64,000 bases of DNA from Bacteroides sp. Its GTDB lineage: Bacteria > Bacillota > Clostridia > Lachnospirales > Lachnospiraceae. The DNA lies in the NCBI GenBank assembly GCA_023666705.1, contig JAMPBO010000012.1:1-64000 (forward strand), given 5' to 3'. Position 1 is the first letter of the stretch, and the number at the start of each line of letters is the position of its first letter. The notes beneath the pieces were generated by a model that saw only the letters and a program-made list of their open reading frames with translations, made no database searches and was not told the origin of the DNA. The translations under genes and the position numbers were made by a program. Below are positions 25,189 through 32,285 of the stretch, piece after piece.

Positions 25189-26451
25189 TTAGTAATAATA
25201 AGAGTAGTATCTCCAGCTATAGTAAGTTGACTTTACGCCCTTGTATGTTTTGCTTCCAACCTTAACTGCCGGAATAACATAAGCACAAAGATATGTACTT
25301 GACTGAAGACCAGTTACATTGTACGAGGTCGTCTTGCTGCTTACTGTAGCAACCTTCTTAAACTTTGAAGATGATAAGTTATAGCTTGAAGACAAGTTCT
25401 TGGCAACATATACATAATACTTTGTTGCACCTGATACCTTCGCCCACTTTATCTTAGCTGTGTTGGTGTTATCAATCAAATCTGCTGACAGCTTACACTG
25501 TGGAACAACAACCTTTCTGGCAGACCATGCACCCCAGCACTTCTTGCCGTTGATATTTGCATAGCCTCTTACCTTTACCGAGAAGCCCTTGTTCTTAACT
25601 GCCTTCAATGTAAATCTTGCATAAGTATATGCGGAGTCAGTCGTAATCGTCTTCAGCTTCTTCTTTCCGTTTGCCGAATAAATTACAAACTGGAAGCCGT
25701 CACATGTCTTATCCTTTGTGTTCTTATCTGCGTAAAGGGTAACCTGATTCGTATCCGGATTCCACTTTACATTTCCCTGTGCCTCATTGGCAACATATAC
25801 TGGCTTTGCCGGAACTGCATCCGCATATGTTGATGCATAATTGCTTGATGTTGCAGTATAGCTGCCAACCTTTCTTACGGCATAAACCTTGTAATACTGG
25901 CTTGTGCCAACTGTCTGCTTGATTGTTACATTTGTGTTCTTGGTACTTGCAACCTTCTTGTTATCCCTGTATACAACATATCCGGTTGCACCTGATACCT
26001 TAGACCACTTTAACGTAACACCGCTGGTTGTTGCCTTTAACTCCTTTACTGTTTTAGGCTTTTCCGGTGCCGTTGTAACTGCAAGGGCATCCGACATCGG
26101 ACCATAAGAATATACCCCATTTGAGTAATATACGGCTCTAACCTTTACATAATACGTAGTTGCCGGTGAAAGACCAGTTATTATTGTATTCGGAGCGGAG
26201 ACATCCGCACTATTACCTGTATAAGAGCTCTTTCTGACATAGGTACCGTTCAAGGTATTGGATTTAAATACCTGATATCCCTGGCAAGTAATATCTCCAG
26301 TCCATGAAAATGAAACACTGCTGTCAGTAGCAGCTGTCTGCTTCAAACCAGTCACCTTCGTGGCAGCAAGTGCTGTGATGGACATTGCAAATGTCATAAT
26401 AACGGCAAGTGCAAGTGTGAGCATCACGCGTTTTTTTGTTTTTGATTTCAT
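25189..26451 (-). CDS. Secreted FN3-repeat protein (420 residues)
   Basis: Signal peptide of about 29 residues (MKSKTKKRVMLTLALAVIMT, cleavage near ALAA), then about four FN3-like modules: about 33-128 (VSFSWTGDITCQGYQVFKS, ATTYYVKVRAVYY), 135-215 (VTLKWSKVSGATGYVVYRD), 225-320 and 325-415 (AKIKWAKVSGATKYYVYVA). The tail is tyrosine-rich (STYYSWRYYSYYY), with no sorting signal. Start: ATG 26451 with AAAGGAGAG upstream. It is a paralogue of the next gene (26660-27913), with matching third and fourth modules (CDGFQFVIYS, GKKCWG). It has its own promoter (26524-26552) and terminator. No enzymatic domain is seen; an adhesive or matrix role is possible. Confidence 0.85.
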   Translation of the reverse strand: MKSKTKKRVMLTLALAVIMTFAMSITALAATKVTGLKQTAATDSSVSFSWTGDITCQGYQVFKSNTLNGTYVRKSSYTGNSADVSAPNTIITGLSPATTYYVKVRAVYYSNGVYSYGPMSDALAVTTAPEKPKTVKELKATTSGVTLKWSKVSGATGYVVYRDNKKVASTKNTNVTIKQTVGTSQYYKVYAVRKVGSYTATSSNYASTYADAVPAKPVYVANEAQGNVKWNPDTNQVTLYADKNTKDKTCDGFQFVIYSANGKKKLKTITTDSAYTYARFTLKAVKNKGFSVKVRGYANINGKKCWGAWSARKVVVPQCKLSADLIDNTNTAKIKWAKVSGATKYYVYVAKNLSSSYNLSSSKFKKVATVSSKTTSYNVTGLQSSTYLCAYVIPAVKVGSKTYKGVKSTYYSWRYYSYYY

Positions 26452-26523
26452 AACTCACTCTCCTTTTTTCATAATTAAATAATTAGTTTTTTCATTTTGT
26501 TATGCCAAATGATGCTACTTTTA

Positions 26524-26552
26524 AATTTATCACAAAGCTGTAATTTTTGCAA
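26524..26552 (-). promoter_or_regulatory. Promoter of the 25.2-kb FN3 gene
   Basis: Minus strand: TTGCAA (26547-26552), 17-nt spacer, TAAATT (26524-26529). An AT-rich motif at 26571-26588 lies 18 nt upstream of the -35. Confidence 0.6.
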
Positions 26553-26570
26553 TAATATTTGTTGATTTTA

Positions 26571-26588
26571 TCATTCAAAAAAAGATGA
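26571..26588. promoter_or_regulatory. Repeated upstream motif, copy 1
   Basis: TCATTCAAAAAAAGATGA, with ATCAT/ATGAT arms. A copy with one fewer A is found at 30330-30346, also directly after a terminator and upstream of the promoter of a secreted FN3 protein. It may be a regulator binding site. Confidence 0.45.
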
Positions 26589-26594
26589 TTTTTT

Positions 26595-26633
26595 AAAAAA
26601 ATACCATCAAAAAACATTCGTTCTTTGATGGTA
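26595..26633 (-). terminator. Terminator of the 26.7-kb FN3 gene
   Basis: TACCATCAAA (26602-26611) and TTTGATGGTA (26624-26633) form a perfect 10-bp stem followed on the minus strand by TTTTTTT. Confidence 0.88.
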
Positions 26634-26659
26634 CATTTTATTTGTGTTTTATGATACAA

Positions 26660-27913
26660 TTAATTTGAGTAACGGTATCCCCACCAAAAATCACTTTTTT
26701 GTCCGGTATACGTTTTGCCTCCAACCTTAACTACCGGAACAACATAAACTGCATACCACTTTCCTGCCGGAAGCCCGGTTATTTTATAGGAGGTTTTCTT
26801 TTTACTTACTGTTGCAGCTTTCTTAAATGTAGGTCTGCCAAGACAGGTAGGACATTTTTTTGCAACATACACATAATATCTTGTTGCTCCCTGTATCTTA
26901 GCCCACTTTACCGTAGCCGTTGATGTACGGATACCATCCGGAGCTTTCACAACTGGCTGCGGAATCACTACTTTCTTGGAAGACCATGAACCCCAGCACT
27001 TCTTGCCATTTACAGTTGTATATCCTCTTGCCATTACCTGAAAGCCCTTATTTTTAACAGCCTTTAATGTAAACTTCGCAGAGCTGTATGTTGCTGTAGC
27101 CGTAACAGCCTTAAGCTTCTTCTTTCCATCTACAGAATAAATTACAAACTGGAAGCCGTCACACGTAGCATCCTTACTGTGTTTATCTGCCTTCAGTGTC
27201 ACCTGATTTGTGTTTGCATCCCAGCTTACGTTCTTTTTGCTTATATTTGCCACATTTACAGGCGGACGCGGAATCGCCTTCGCCTCTATGGTCTCTACGT
27301 CCTTACTGTCTACTGCTGCTGAAAATGTGCCTGATGCCCTTACCGGACATACTGCATATTTTTTACGTGTTCCCACTGTCTGCTTTATTGTAACCGTAGT
27401 TTTTGTCGTAGTCGCTACAACCTTGTTATCCCTGCATATGTTGTATGAGGTTGCTCCTGCTGCCTTAGACCACTGCAGCGTAACACCTTTGGAAGATGCT
27501 TTTGTCTGTTTAACATTGCTGACTTTGTTCGGCGTGGTTACAACAGCAAGTGTTGCCGATGTTGTTCCCGGGCTGAACTGCCAGTTCCCCAAATCATATG
27601 CCGGCACGACCCTGACATAATATGTCTTTCCCGGCTCAAGACCAAACAGGGTATAGCTTGTTTTATCTGTCTCCGGTCTGTCAGAAGTACCAACTCTGCT
27701 CCAATTTACATTATCCGTTGATTTGTATACGTAATACCACGATATACCCGAAACAGCATTCCATTCAAAGCTGACGCTGTTTGCCGTCCCTTTTGTCTGT
27801 TTCAGTCCCGTAGGGGCATCCGCTGCCAATGCCGTAACAGACATTGCACATGCCATAATAATTGCAAGTACCAGTGTCAGCATCACACGTTTTTGTTTCA
27901 TTTTCTGCTTCAT
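26660..27913 (-). CDS. Secreted FN3-repeat protein (417 residues)
   Basis: Paralogue of the preceding protein: signal peptide MKQKMKQKRVMLTLVLAIIM with cleavage near ALAA, then about four FN3-like modules (VSFEWNAVSGISWYYVYKS; VTLQWSKAAGATSYNICRD; CDGFQFVIYSVDGKKKLKA; VKWAKIQGATRYYVYVA). The open frame continues upstream to 27982, but GGAAGGGAGAG about 11 nt before ATG 27913 and the signal-peptide position favour the start given. A CPTC-type pair (KKCPTCLG) in the last module is unusual for FN3. It has its own promoter (27996-28025) and terminator. The role is probably extracellular; ligand unknown. Confidence 0.83.
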   Translation of the reverse strand: MKQKMKQKRVMLTLVLAIIMACAMSVTALAADAPTGLKQTKGTANSVSFEWNAVSGISWYYVYKSTDNVNWSRVGTSDRPETDKTSYTLFGLEPGKTYYVRVVPAYDLGNWQFSPGTTSATLAVVTTPNKVSNVKQTKASSKGVTLQWSKAAGATSYNICRDNKVVATTTKTTVTIKQTVGTRKKYAVCPVRASGTFSAAVDSKDVETIEAKAIPRPPVNVANISKKNVSWDANTNQVTLKADKHSKDATCDGFQFVIYSVDGKKKLKAVTATATYSSAKFTLKAVKNKGFQVMARGYTTVNGKKCWGSWSSKKVVIPQPVVKAPDGIRTSTATVKWAKIQGATRYYVYVAKKCPTCLGRPTFKKAATVSKKKTSYKITGLPAGKWYAVYVVPVVKVGGKTYTGQKSDFWWGYRYSN

Positions 27914-27995
27914 TTTTGTACCAACTCTCCCTTCCTTTCCTGCCGGCATACGACAGGATATAAAAAGAATATTACCCGTCAACTAACACTTCCAT

Positions 27996-28025
27996 TGTAA
28001 CATATTTTTGCCCCTTTTCTCAAGC
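27996..28025 (-). promoter_or_regulatory. Promoter of the 26.7-kb FN3 gene
   Basis: Minus strand: TTGAGA (28020-28025), 18-nt spacer, TACAAT (27996-28001). TAGTTGACGG follows shortly after the start, as it does downstream of the promoter at 30269-30297. Confidence 0.6.
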
Positions 28026-28078
28026 TGGCTAATGTAGCTTATTTCCGCTTATATAGCTTTAGAATCACAAAATGCCGG

Positions 28079-30148
28079 TTATTGGACACTCCAATTCTCC
28101 TTGTCGCTAAAATCTAATGTATTCGCATAATAAATATCACAATCATTTTGAACATTTTCCAGCGTATTGTATACAACATCTTCCTCTTTGACACTATTAT
28201 ACACTGGTTTGTAACTGCTTAGACCCGGATGAGAAGCTATCGTACTTTGGGAATAGGTGGCAACTTTGATAATCATAAACCGGTCGCTGTTTTTTACACT
28301 ATTGCCAGACACCTCGACATTCGACACTCCACGCATTTCGATTACCAGGGAGTCCTCATCGCCCGAAATTTTATCTATTTTATTGTTTGTGATATAGCTA
28401 TCCTGCCAGTTCATGGCACGAATACCGTAATACTTACAGTTGCGAATCGTATTTCCTGTCACTTCAATTCCCTTATGCGGATGTCCGTCAGAATACGCAT
28501 GTGTGCCAACTGCAGTCGGAACATTGTCAAAAACATTGTTCCGAATCACAACACCATCATTTGCAGTTTTGTCCATACTGCTGTAGGTACCACTGAATCC
28601 GCCTGTAATGCTGTCCGGTGTATCAATATTAATCGCTTCCTTAATTGCTCCTGTATCCTTATATCCTGTGAACTTGCAATTCTGTACGACTACATTTTGC
28701 GAAGCATCAAGTTCTATGAAATGTGTGCCGCCATCCATATTCTTAAATGTGATACCATCAATCAATATGTTCTTGGTGTGTCCAATCAGAAGAGCCGAAT
28801 TTTTCTTGTATTCCTTGTCAAAAACAACGGTCCCCGTTCCAATCAGCTTTACATCATGCACACCATTATATCCGTAATATTTCTTTGAAGTTTCCATTAT
28901 GGATGGTGCCGCAAGCACAAACATTCCGTAATTACCACTTGAAGTAGCAGTACTCTTAATTGTGACACCGTCGGAAAAGCGAATCGTCGTATTGGATGGG
29001 ATGTAGATTGGCTTCCACAAACCGTAAGTACCCGCATTAAGCTTCAATTCGCCTCCGCCCAAACGCTCAAACAACTGCATATAAGATAAAATGGTAAAAT
29101 AATTTTTGGTATTGCTGTTATAATTTGAATTTTTGGTATAATTTCCTGCATAAGGAGCTGAGCTTGGCGAAATGGTATAGGAATTCACTACGCGAAGCTT
29201 TTTTGCTTTCGACTTTTCTCCCTCAACTTTTTTGCCATCCGCCTCACGGTATGCAGATACTTTATAATAATATGTAGACCCCTTAACAATTGTGTTATCG
29301 GTAAACTCTTTTATACTATTATTTGTGATTGTGCCAATTTTAGTGTAACCGCTTGACTCCGAATTGCTTCGGTAAATATAGTATCCGCTTGACCCTGAAA
29401 CAAACTTCCATGTCAATGTAGCAGATTTCAAAGAATTCAACTCAATCGTAGCAATTTCTGCAGCTACCGGAACCGAATAACCACTCTTAGCAGCAGAACT
29501 GGCTCCTAACACCTGTTTCCCGCCCACAGTTTTATACGCTCTGATTTTAAAGTAATATGTTCTCCCCCCTGCAAGATTTGTTATGTTTGCGGACACCTTA
29601 TTCTTACCTGAAACCGTCTTTGCCAATGTGTATTTACCATTTTTAGAAGTGCATTTATAAATACAATAACCGCTTGCACCAGTCACAGCTTTCCATTTTA
29701 ATTTTAATGTCTTATAATCAACTGAGGTTATTGAAGAAATTGTCGTTTTCGCAGGTACAGGCTTAACACTCACCACTTTTGAATACGAACCATACTTTAC
29801 ACTTCGTCCACTTTTATAATAGGCACGGATTTTATAATAATACGTCTTACCCGTCGTTAGTTTCTTATCTGTAAAAATCAGTTCACTGTTTTTTTTGATT
29901 GTTGCGATTTTTTTATATCCTTTGTTTTTGCTTGCACTTCGGTATATCTCATATCCTGTAACCCCTTTTGCTGCTTTCCATTTCACTTCAACGGAATTAT
30001 AAGTCTTAGATTTCGCACTCACACCGCCTACTCCCGGAACCTTTGCTGCCGCCTGACAGGTAACATCCGCACAAAGCATAATCACCAACAATATACATGC
30101 CATAAGAGAAAACAACACATGTTTTTTATCATTTGACTTTCTTCCCAT
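28079..30148 (-). CDS. Secreted FN3 / right-handed beta-helix protein
   Basis: A 689-residue protein. Signal peptide about 1-34 (basic GRKSNDKKH, then LFSLMACILLVIMLCADVTC). Three FN3 modules at about 36-120, 122-208 and 212-300 (KGVTGYEIYRSASKNKGYKK; ASGYCIYKCTSKNGKY; SSGYYIYRSNSESSGYTK). A parallel beta-helix domain follows at about 330-680, with stacked asparagine-rich turns such as NILIDGITFKNMDGG, QNVVVQNCKF, NDGVVIRNNVFDNV and VTGNTIRNCKYYG, as in pectate-lyase-like polysaccharide lyases and hydrolases. The substrate is unknown and no lyase triad could be confirmed. Start: ATG 30148 with GGGAGGG seven nucleotides upstream; the longer frame to 30220 lacks a ribosome site. Single-gene transcript. 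Confidence 0.83.
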   Translation of the reverse strand: MGRKSNDKKHVLFSLMACILLVIMLCADVTCQAAAKVPGVGGVSAKSKTYNSVEVKWKAAKGVTGYEIYRSASKNKGYKKIATIKKNSELIFTDKKLTTGKTYYYKIRAYYKSGRSVKYGSYSKVVSVKPVPAKTTISSITSVDYKTLKLKWKAVTGASGYCIYKCTSKNGKYTLAKTVSGKNKVSANITNLAGGRTYYFKIRAYKTVGGKQVLGASSAAKSGYSVPVAAEIATIELNSLKSATLTWKFVSGSSGYYIYRSNSESSGYTKIGTITNNSIKEFTDNTIVKGSTYYYKVSAYREADGKKVEGEKSKAKKLRVVNSYTISPSSAPYAGNYTKNSNYNSNTKNYFTILSYMQLFERLGGGELKLNAGTYGLWKPIYIPSNTTIRFSDGVTIKSTATSSGNYGMFVLAAPSIMETSKKYYGYNGVHDVKLIGTGTVVFDKEYKKNSALLIGHTKNILIDGITFKNMDGGTHFIELDASQNVVVQNCKFTGYKDTGAIKEAINIDTPDSITGGFSGTYSSMDKTANDGVVIRNNVFDNVPTAVGTHAYSDGHPHKGIEVTGNTIRNCKYYGIRAMNWQDSYITNNKIDKISGDEDSLVIEMRGVSNVEVSGNSVKNSDRFMIIKVATYSQSTIASHPGLSSYKPVYNSVKEEDVVYNTLENVQNDCDIYYANTLDFSDKENWSVQ

Positions 30149-30268
30149 AATAAATCCCTCCCTAAAATCACCTGAACATTCTCGGAAACGCACATATTTC
30201 TTCAATACACACGGTACCATTAGCTTTATCTATGCCATATATTTCAATTCACCGTCAACTATAGATTT

Positions 30269-30297
30269 ATTATAATAGTTATGACTACTATATGCAA
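30269..30297 (-). promoter_or_regulatory. Promoter of the FN3/beta-helix gene
   Basis: Minus strand: TTGCAT (30292-30297), 17-nt spacer, TATAAT (30269-30274). The predicted leader is about 114 nt long. Confidence 0.7.
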
Positions 30298-30329
30298 TAA
30301 TTAAAAAAGCATTTCATCATACAATTTTA

Positions 30330-30346
30330 TCATTCAAAAAAGATGA
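30330..30346. promoter_or_regulatory. Repeated upstream motif, copy 2
   Basis: TCATTCAAAAAAGATGA, flanked by TTTTA and TTTT as in copy 1 at 26571-26588. It lies 32 nt upstream of the -35. Confidence 0.45.
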
Positions 30347-30350
30347 TTTT

Positions 30351-30385
30351 AAAAAAAGAAACAGGACATGGCACCCTGTTTCTTT
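30351..30385 (-). terminator. Terminator of the RelA/SpoT cassette
   Basis: AAAGAAACAGG (30355-30365) and CCTGTTTCTTT (30375-30385) form a perfect 11-bp stem followed on the minus strand by TTTTTTT, immediately after the stop of the 174-residue gene. Confidence 0.88.
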
Positions 30386-30910
30386 TTATTGATGGTCTGC
30401 ACAGTATTGATATGCACATCCTGCACGAAAAGACAAAATAATCAACTCTATGGTCTTTGCAGTATAATCTCTATATTGGAAATAATAAAATAATGTATCA
30501 ATAAAATTGTCCACTTCATCTCTTTGAGGCTCTGATAAAACAGTCCCCTCAAGTTCCGAAAACAGATAACTTCTAAGAAATGTACATACAAAATCTTCGT
30601 TAATGAATGCCATATCGCCTAAGCCATCTTCTCTTAACAATTGAATCGGTTTATGCCTAAGAATCCAAAAGCTTAAATATGCATAAATTTTGGAAGAATG
30701 TACTATTTCTATTTCCTGAAATTCCTTAAGCCTATCAATGTCAACGAAATAATCAACAATAATATGCTTTAATACATCTTGGGAAACAATGGCTTTCCCC
30801 TGATAATTCCGTTTCTTTATATATAATTCTAACAACTCATCCAGCCAATCATACCTGGACTGAATTTTTTCTTTTGTGAATTTCTTTACTAAATACTCAT
30901 ACTCCGCCAT
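30386..30910 (-). CDS. Unknown 174-residue protein of the RelA/SpoT cassette
   Basis: I do not recognise this protein. It is predicted mostly helical, acidic and aromatic-rich (HIIVDYFVDIDRLKEF, LFYYFQYRDYTAKTIELI), with no signal peptide or membrane segment. Start: ATG 30910 behind AGAGG. It overlaps the 3' end of the 72-residue gene by 14 bp and is the last gene before a strong terminator, so it belongs to the cassette headed by the RelA/SpoT-domain protein. If that enzyme is a toxin, this protein or its small neighbour is the natural antitoxin candidate. The local DNA is visibly more AT-rich than the flanking glycan genes, as expected of a mobile or horizontally gained cassette. Confidence 0.65.
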   Translation of the reverse strand: MAEYEYLVKKFTKEKIQSRYDWLDELLELYIKKRNYQGKAIVSQDVLKHIIVDYFVDIDRLKEFQEIEIVHSSKIYAYLSFWILRHKPIQLLREDGLGDMAFINEDFVCTFLRSYLFSELEGTVLSEPQRDEVDNFIDTLFYYFQYRDYTAKTIELIILSFRAGCAYQYCADHQ

Positions 30911-31115
30911 AATATTCCTCTTTCTTCAATCTCGTATCCATCATATGGCACCCACATGAACATATATATCTATCAAAATAATCAAAATACATTCCTTCTA
31001 AACCACCCGTGAAATTCAGCCCTCTGTTCGTTCTATGATTTTTCTTAAATTCTCCACTTAATAGCTCTGCTACAAATTTTTCTCCCTTAGTCATTTTTTC
31101 ACTTGGATAACTCAT
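30897..31115 (-). CDS. Unknown 72-residue protein of the RelA/SpoT cassette
   Basis: A short soluble protein starting MSYPSEKMTKGEKFVAELL, with a glycine/aromatic middle (NFTGGLEGMYFDYF) and a CSCGCH cluster that could bind metal. I do not recognise the family. The frame can be read from a GTG at 31124, but that codon lies next to the ribosome site GAGGGG; ATG 31115 is better placed. It lies 28 bp downstream of the RelA/SpoT-domain gene and overlaps the following gene by 14 bp, which suggests coupled translation. Confidence 0.6.
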   Translation of the reverse strand: MSYPSEKMTKGEKFVAELLSGEFKKNHRTNRGLNFTGGLEGMYFDYFDRYICSCGCHMMDTRLKKEEYYGGV

Positions 31116-31143
31116 TTTAATCACCCCTCTTTTAACAATACTG

Positions 31144-32091
31144 TTATTCTCTTTTTTTCACGGCAATTTTACTTTTAAATGTATTGATATCATCACTTAT
31201 ATTTATCATTCTCTTTGACATTTCATCCAACTCATGAATGAGCTCTTCGGAACATCTCCATCCTTCAGAATGCTTCTCTATCAACTGTTCATCGTATATA
31301 TCCTTCATCTTTTCGCCTATATCATTTGATAAATTTGTAAGCTTTGATAATATGGACGAAAGATTTTTCAATGCTTCGTGACTTTTGTTATCATCTTTTT
31401 TATATACATAATTGTGGTCACAATCACTCCACGCTTCATCATATATTGTCCGCATTTGAATTTCAACGTAAAATCCATTGTATGTAACAGTATAATGTAT
31501 GCTTCGATAGTTCATTGTATGTTGTTTTGTAATCAAGCCCTCTTTGATATAAGCATCAACATTATCACCAACTGCATAATATACTTTCGGAATTTCTGCC
31601 TGTATATTTAATCCTTTTTCCACAGGTATTAAAACACCTTTTTGATATTTTTGCGTTTTATCATATGGAAATTTTTCCAAAATCTGTTTATGCATTTCTA
31701 ACCAATGACCACGATAATTAATGATTATTCTCAAGCCAACCAAATCCGTCACGACATTTTTATATGTTTCTGCACTGATATCAGCATAACCACTTTCTTT
31801 ATCAAACATTCGCTGATAACGTTTTGTTATTATTTTTTCAATAAGGCTTTCAACAGATTTCACCCGACTGGTATGTAAATGAACACCGGGCAGATTTTCC
31901 ATCATATCTAAAATTTCCTTTTTTGTTGCCTTCAACTCTGGTTTTATTTGATTATAATCGGCAAAAATATTATGACATATATCTTCCATAGATACAGCAT
32001 TTCCATTTGCTTTATCCATGACATCCATCTCATTTATTTTTTTCCCAATCCCCTTGTTTAACAGCTTTTTCCAAAGTTCTTCCCATTCCAT
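31144..32091 (-). CDS. RelA/SpoT-domain nucleotide pyrophosphokinase, possible toxSAS
   Basis: A 315-residue protein. The central (p)ppGpp-synthetase-type domain (about 80-240) keeps the family motifs: RVKSVESLIEKIITKRYQ, VTDLVGLRIIINY, MNYRSIHYTVTY and the catalytic VEIQMRT followed by EAWSDCDHNYVYK. No HD hydrolase domain is present, so it is a small-alarmone-synthetase-like enzyme. Helical N- and C-terminal extensions surround it, unlike housekeeping RelP/RelQ. Related stand-alone enzymes act as toxins (toxSAS) that make alarmones or pyrophosphorylate tRNA, neutralised by an adjacent protein. Two small genes follow directly. The open frame begins at a TTG (32103), but ATG 32091 follows GGGGAA. 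A good promoter lies at 32115-32143. Confidence 0.75.
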   Translation of the reverse strand: MEWEELWKKLLNKGIGKKINEMDVMDKANGNAVSMEDICHNIFADYNQIKPELKATKKEILDMMENLPGVHLHTSRVKSVESLIEKIITKRYQRMFDKESGYADISAETYKNVVTDLVGLRIIINYRGHWLEMHKQILEKFPYDKTQKYQKGVLIPVEKGLNIQAEIPKVYYAVGDNVDAYIKEGLITKQHTMNYRSIHYTVTYNGFYVEIQMRTIYDEAWSDCDHNYVYKKDDNKSHEALKNLSSILSKLTNLSNDIGEKMKDIYDEQLIEKHSEGWRCSEELIHELDEMSKRMINISDDINTFKSKIAVKKRE

Positions 32092-32114
32092 AGTCTTCCC
32101 CAACGCATCGTAAT

Positions 32115-32143
32115 ATTATAATAAAACAACATAGTAGCTTCAA
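32115..32143 (-). promoter_or_regulatory. Promoter of the RelA/SpoT cassette
   Basis: Minus strand: TTGAAG (32138-32143), 17-nt spacer, TATAAT (32115-32120). The predicted leader is only about 17 nt. The gap 32104-32285 otherwise holds no gene. Confidence 0.7.
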
Positions 32144-32285
32144 TATAACAAAAATCAAGCCAACGTGCAAGAAAAATCGCAATTAATTCGATTTACTTTA
32201 ACTACACATAAACATAAATATTGCAAATGCAAACGAATTAAATAACACGTCCCCGTTATTCCTCCTGTGGTAATAAATAACACAA

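Noticed and set aside
30897-31124. Start at the GTG of the 75-codon frame
   Set aside because: That GTG lies next to the ribosome site GAGGGG; ATG at 31115 has the right spacing.
32144-32285. Terminator after the GT2-TagF fusion
   Set aside because: GTTATT / AATAAC can pair, but the stem is short and G-rich sequence, not a U run, follows.
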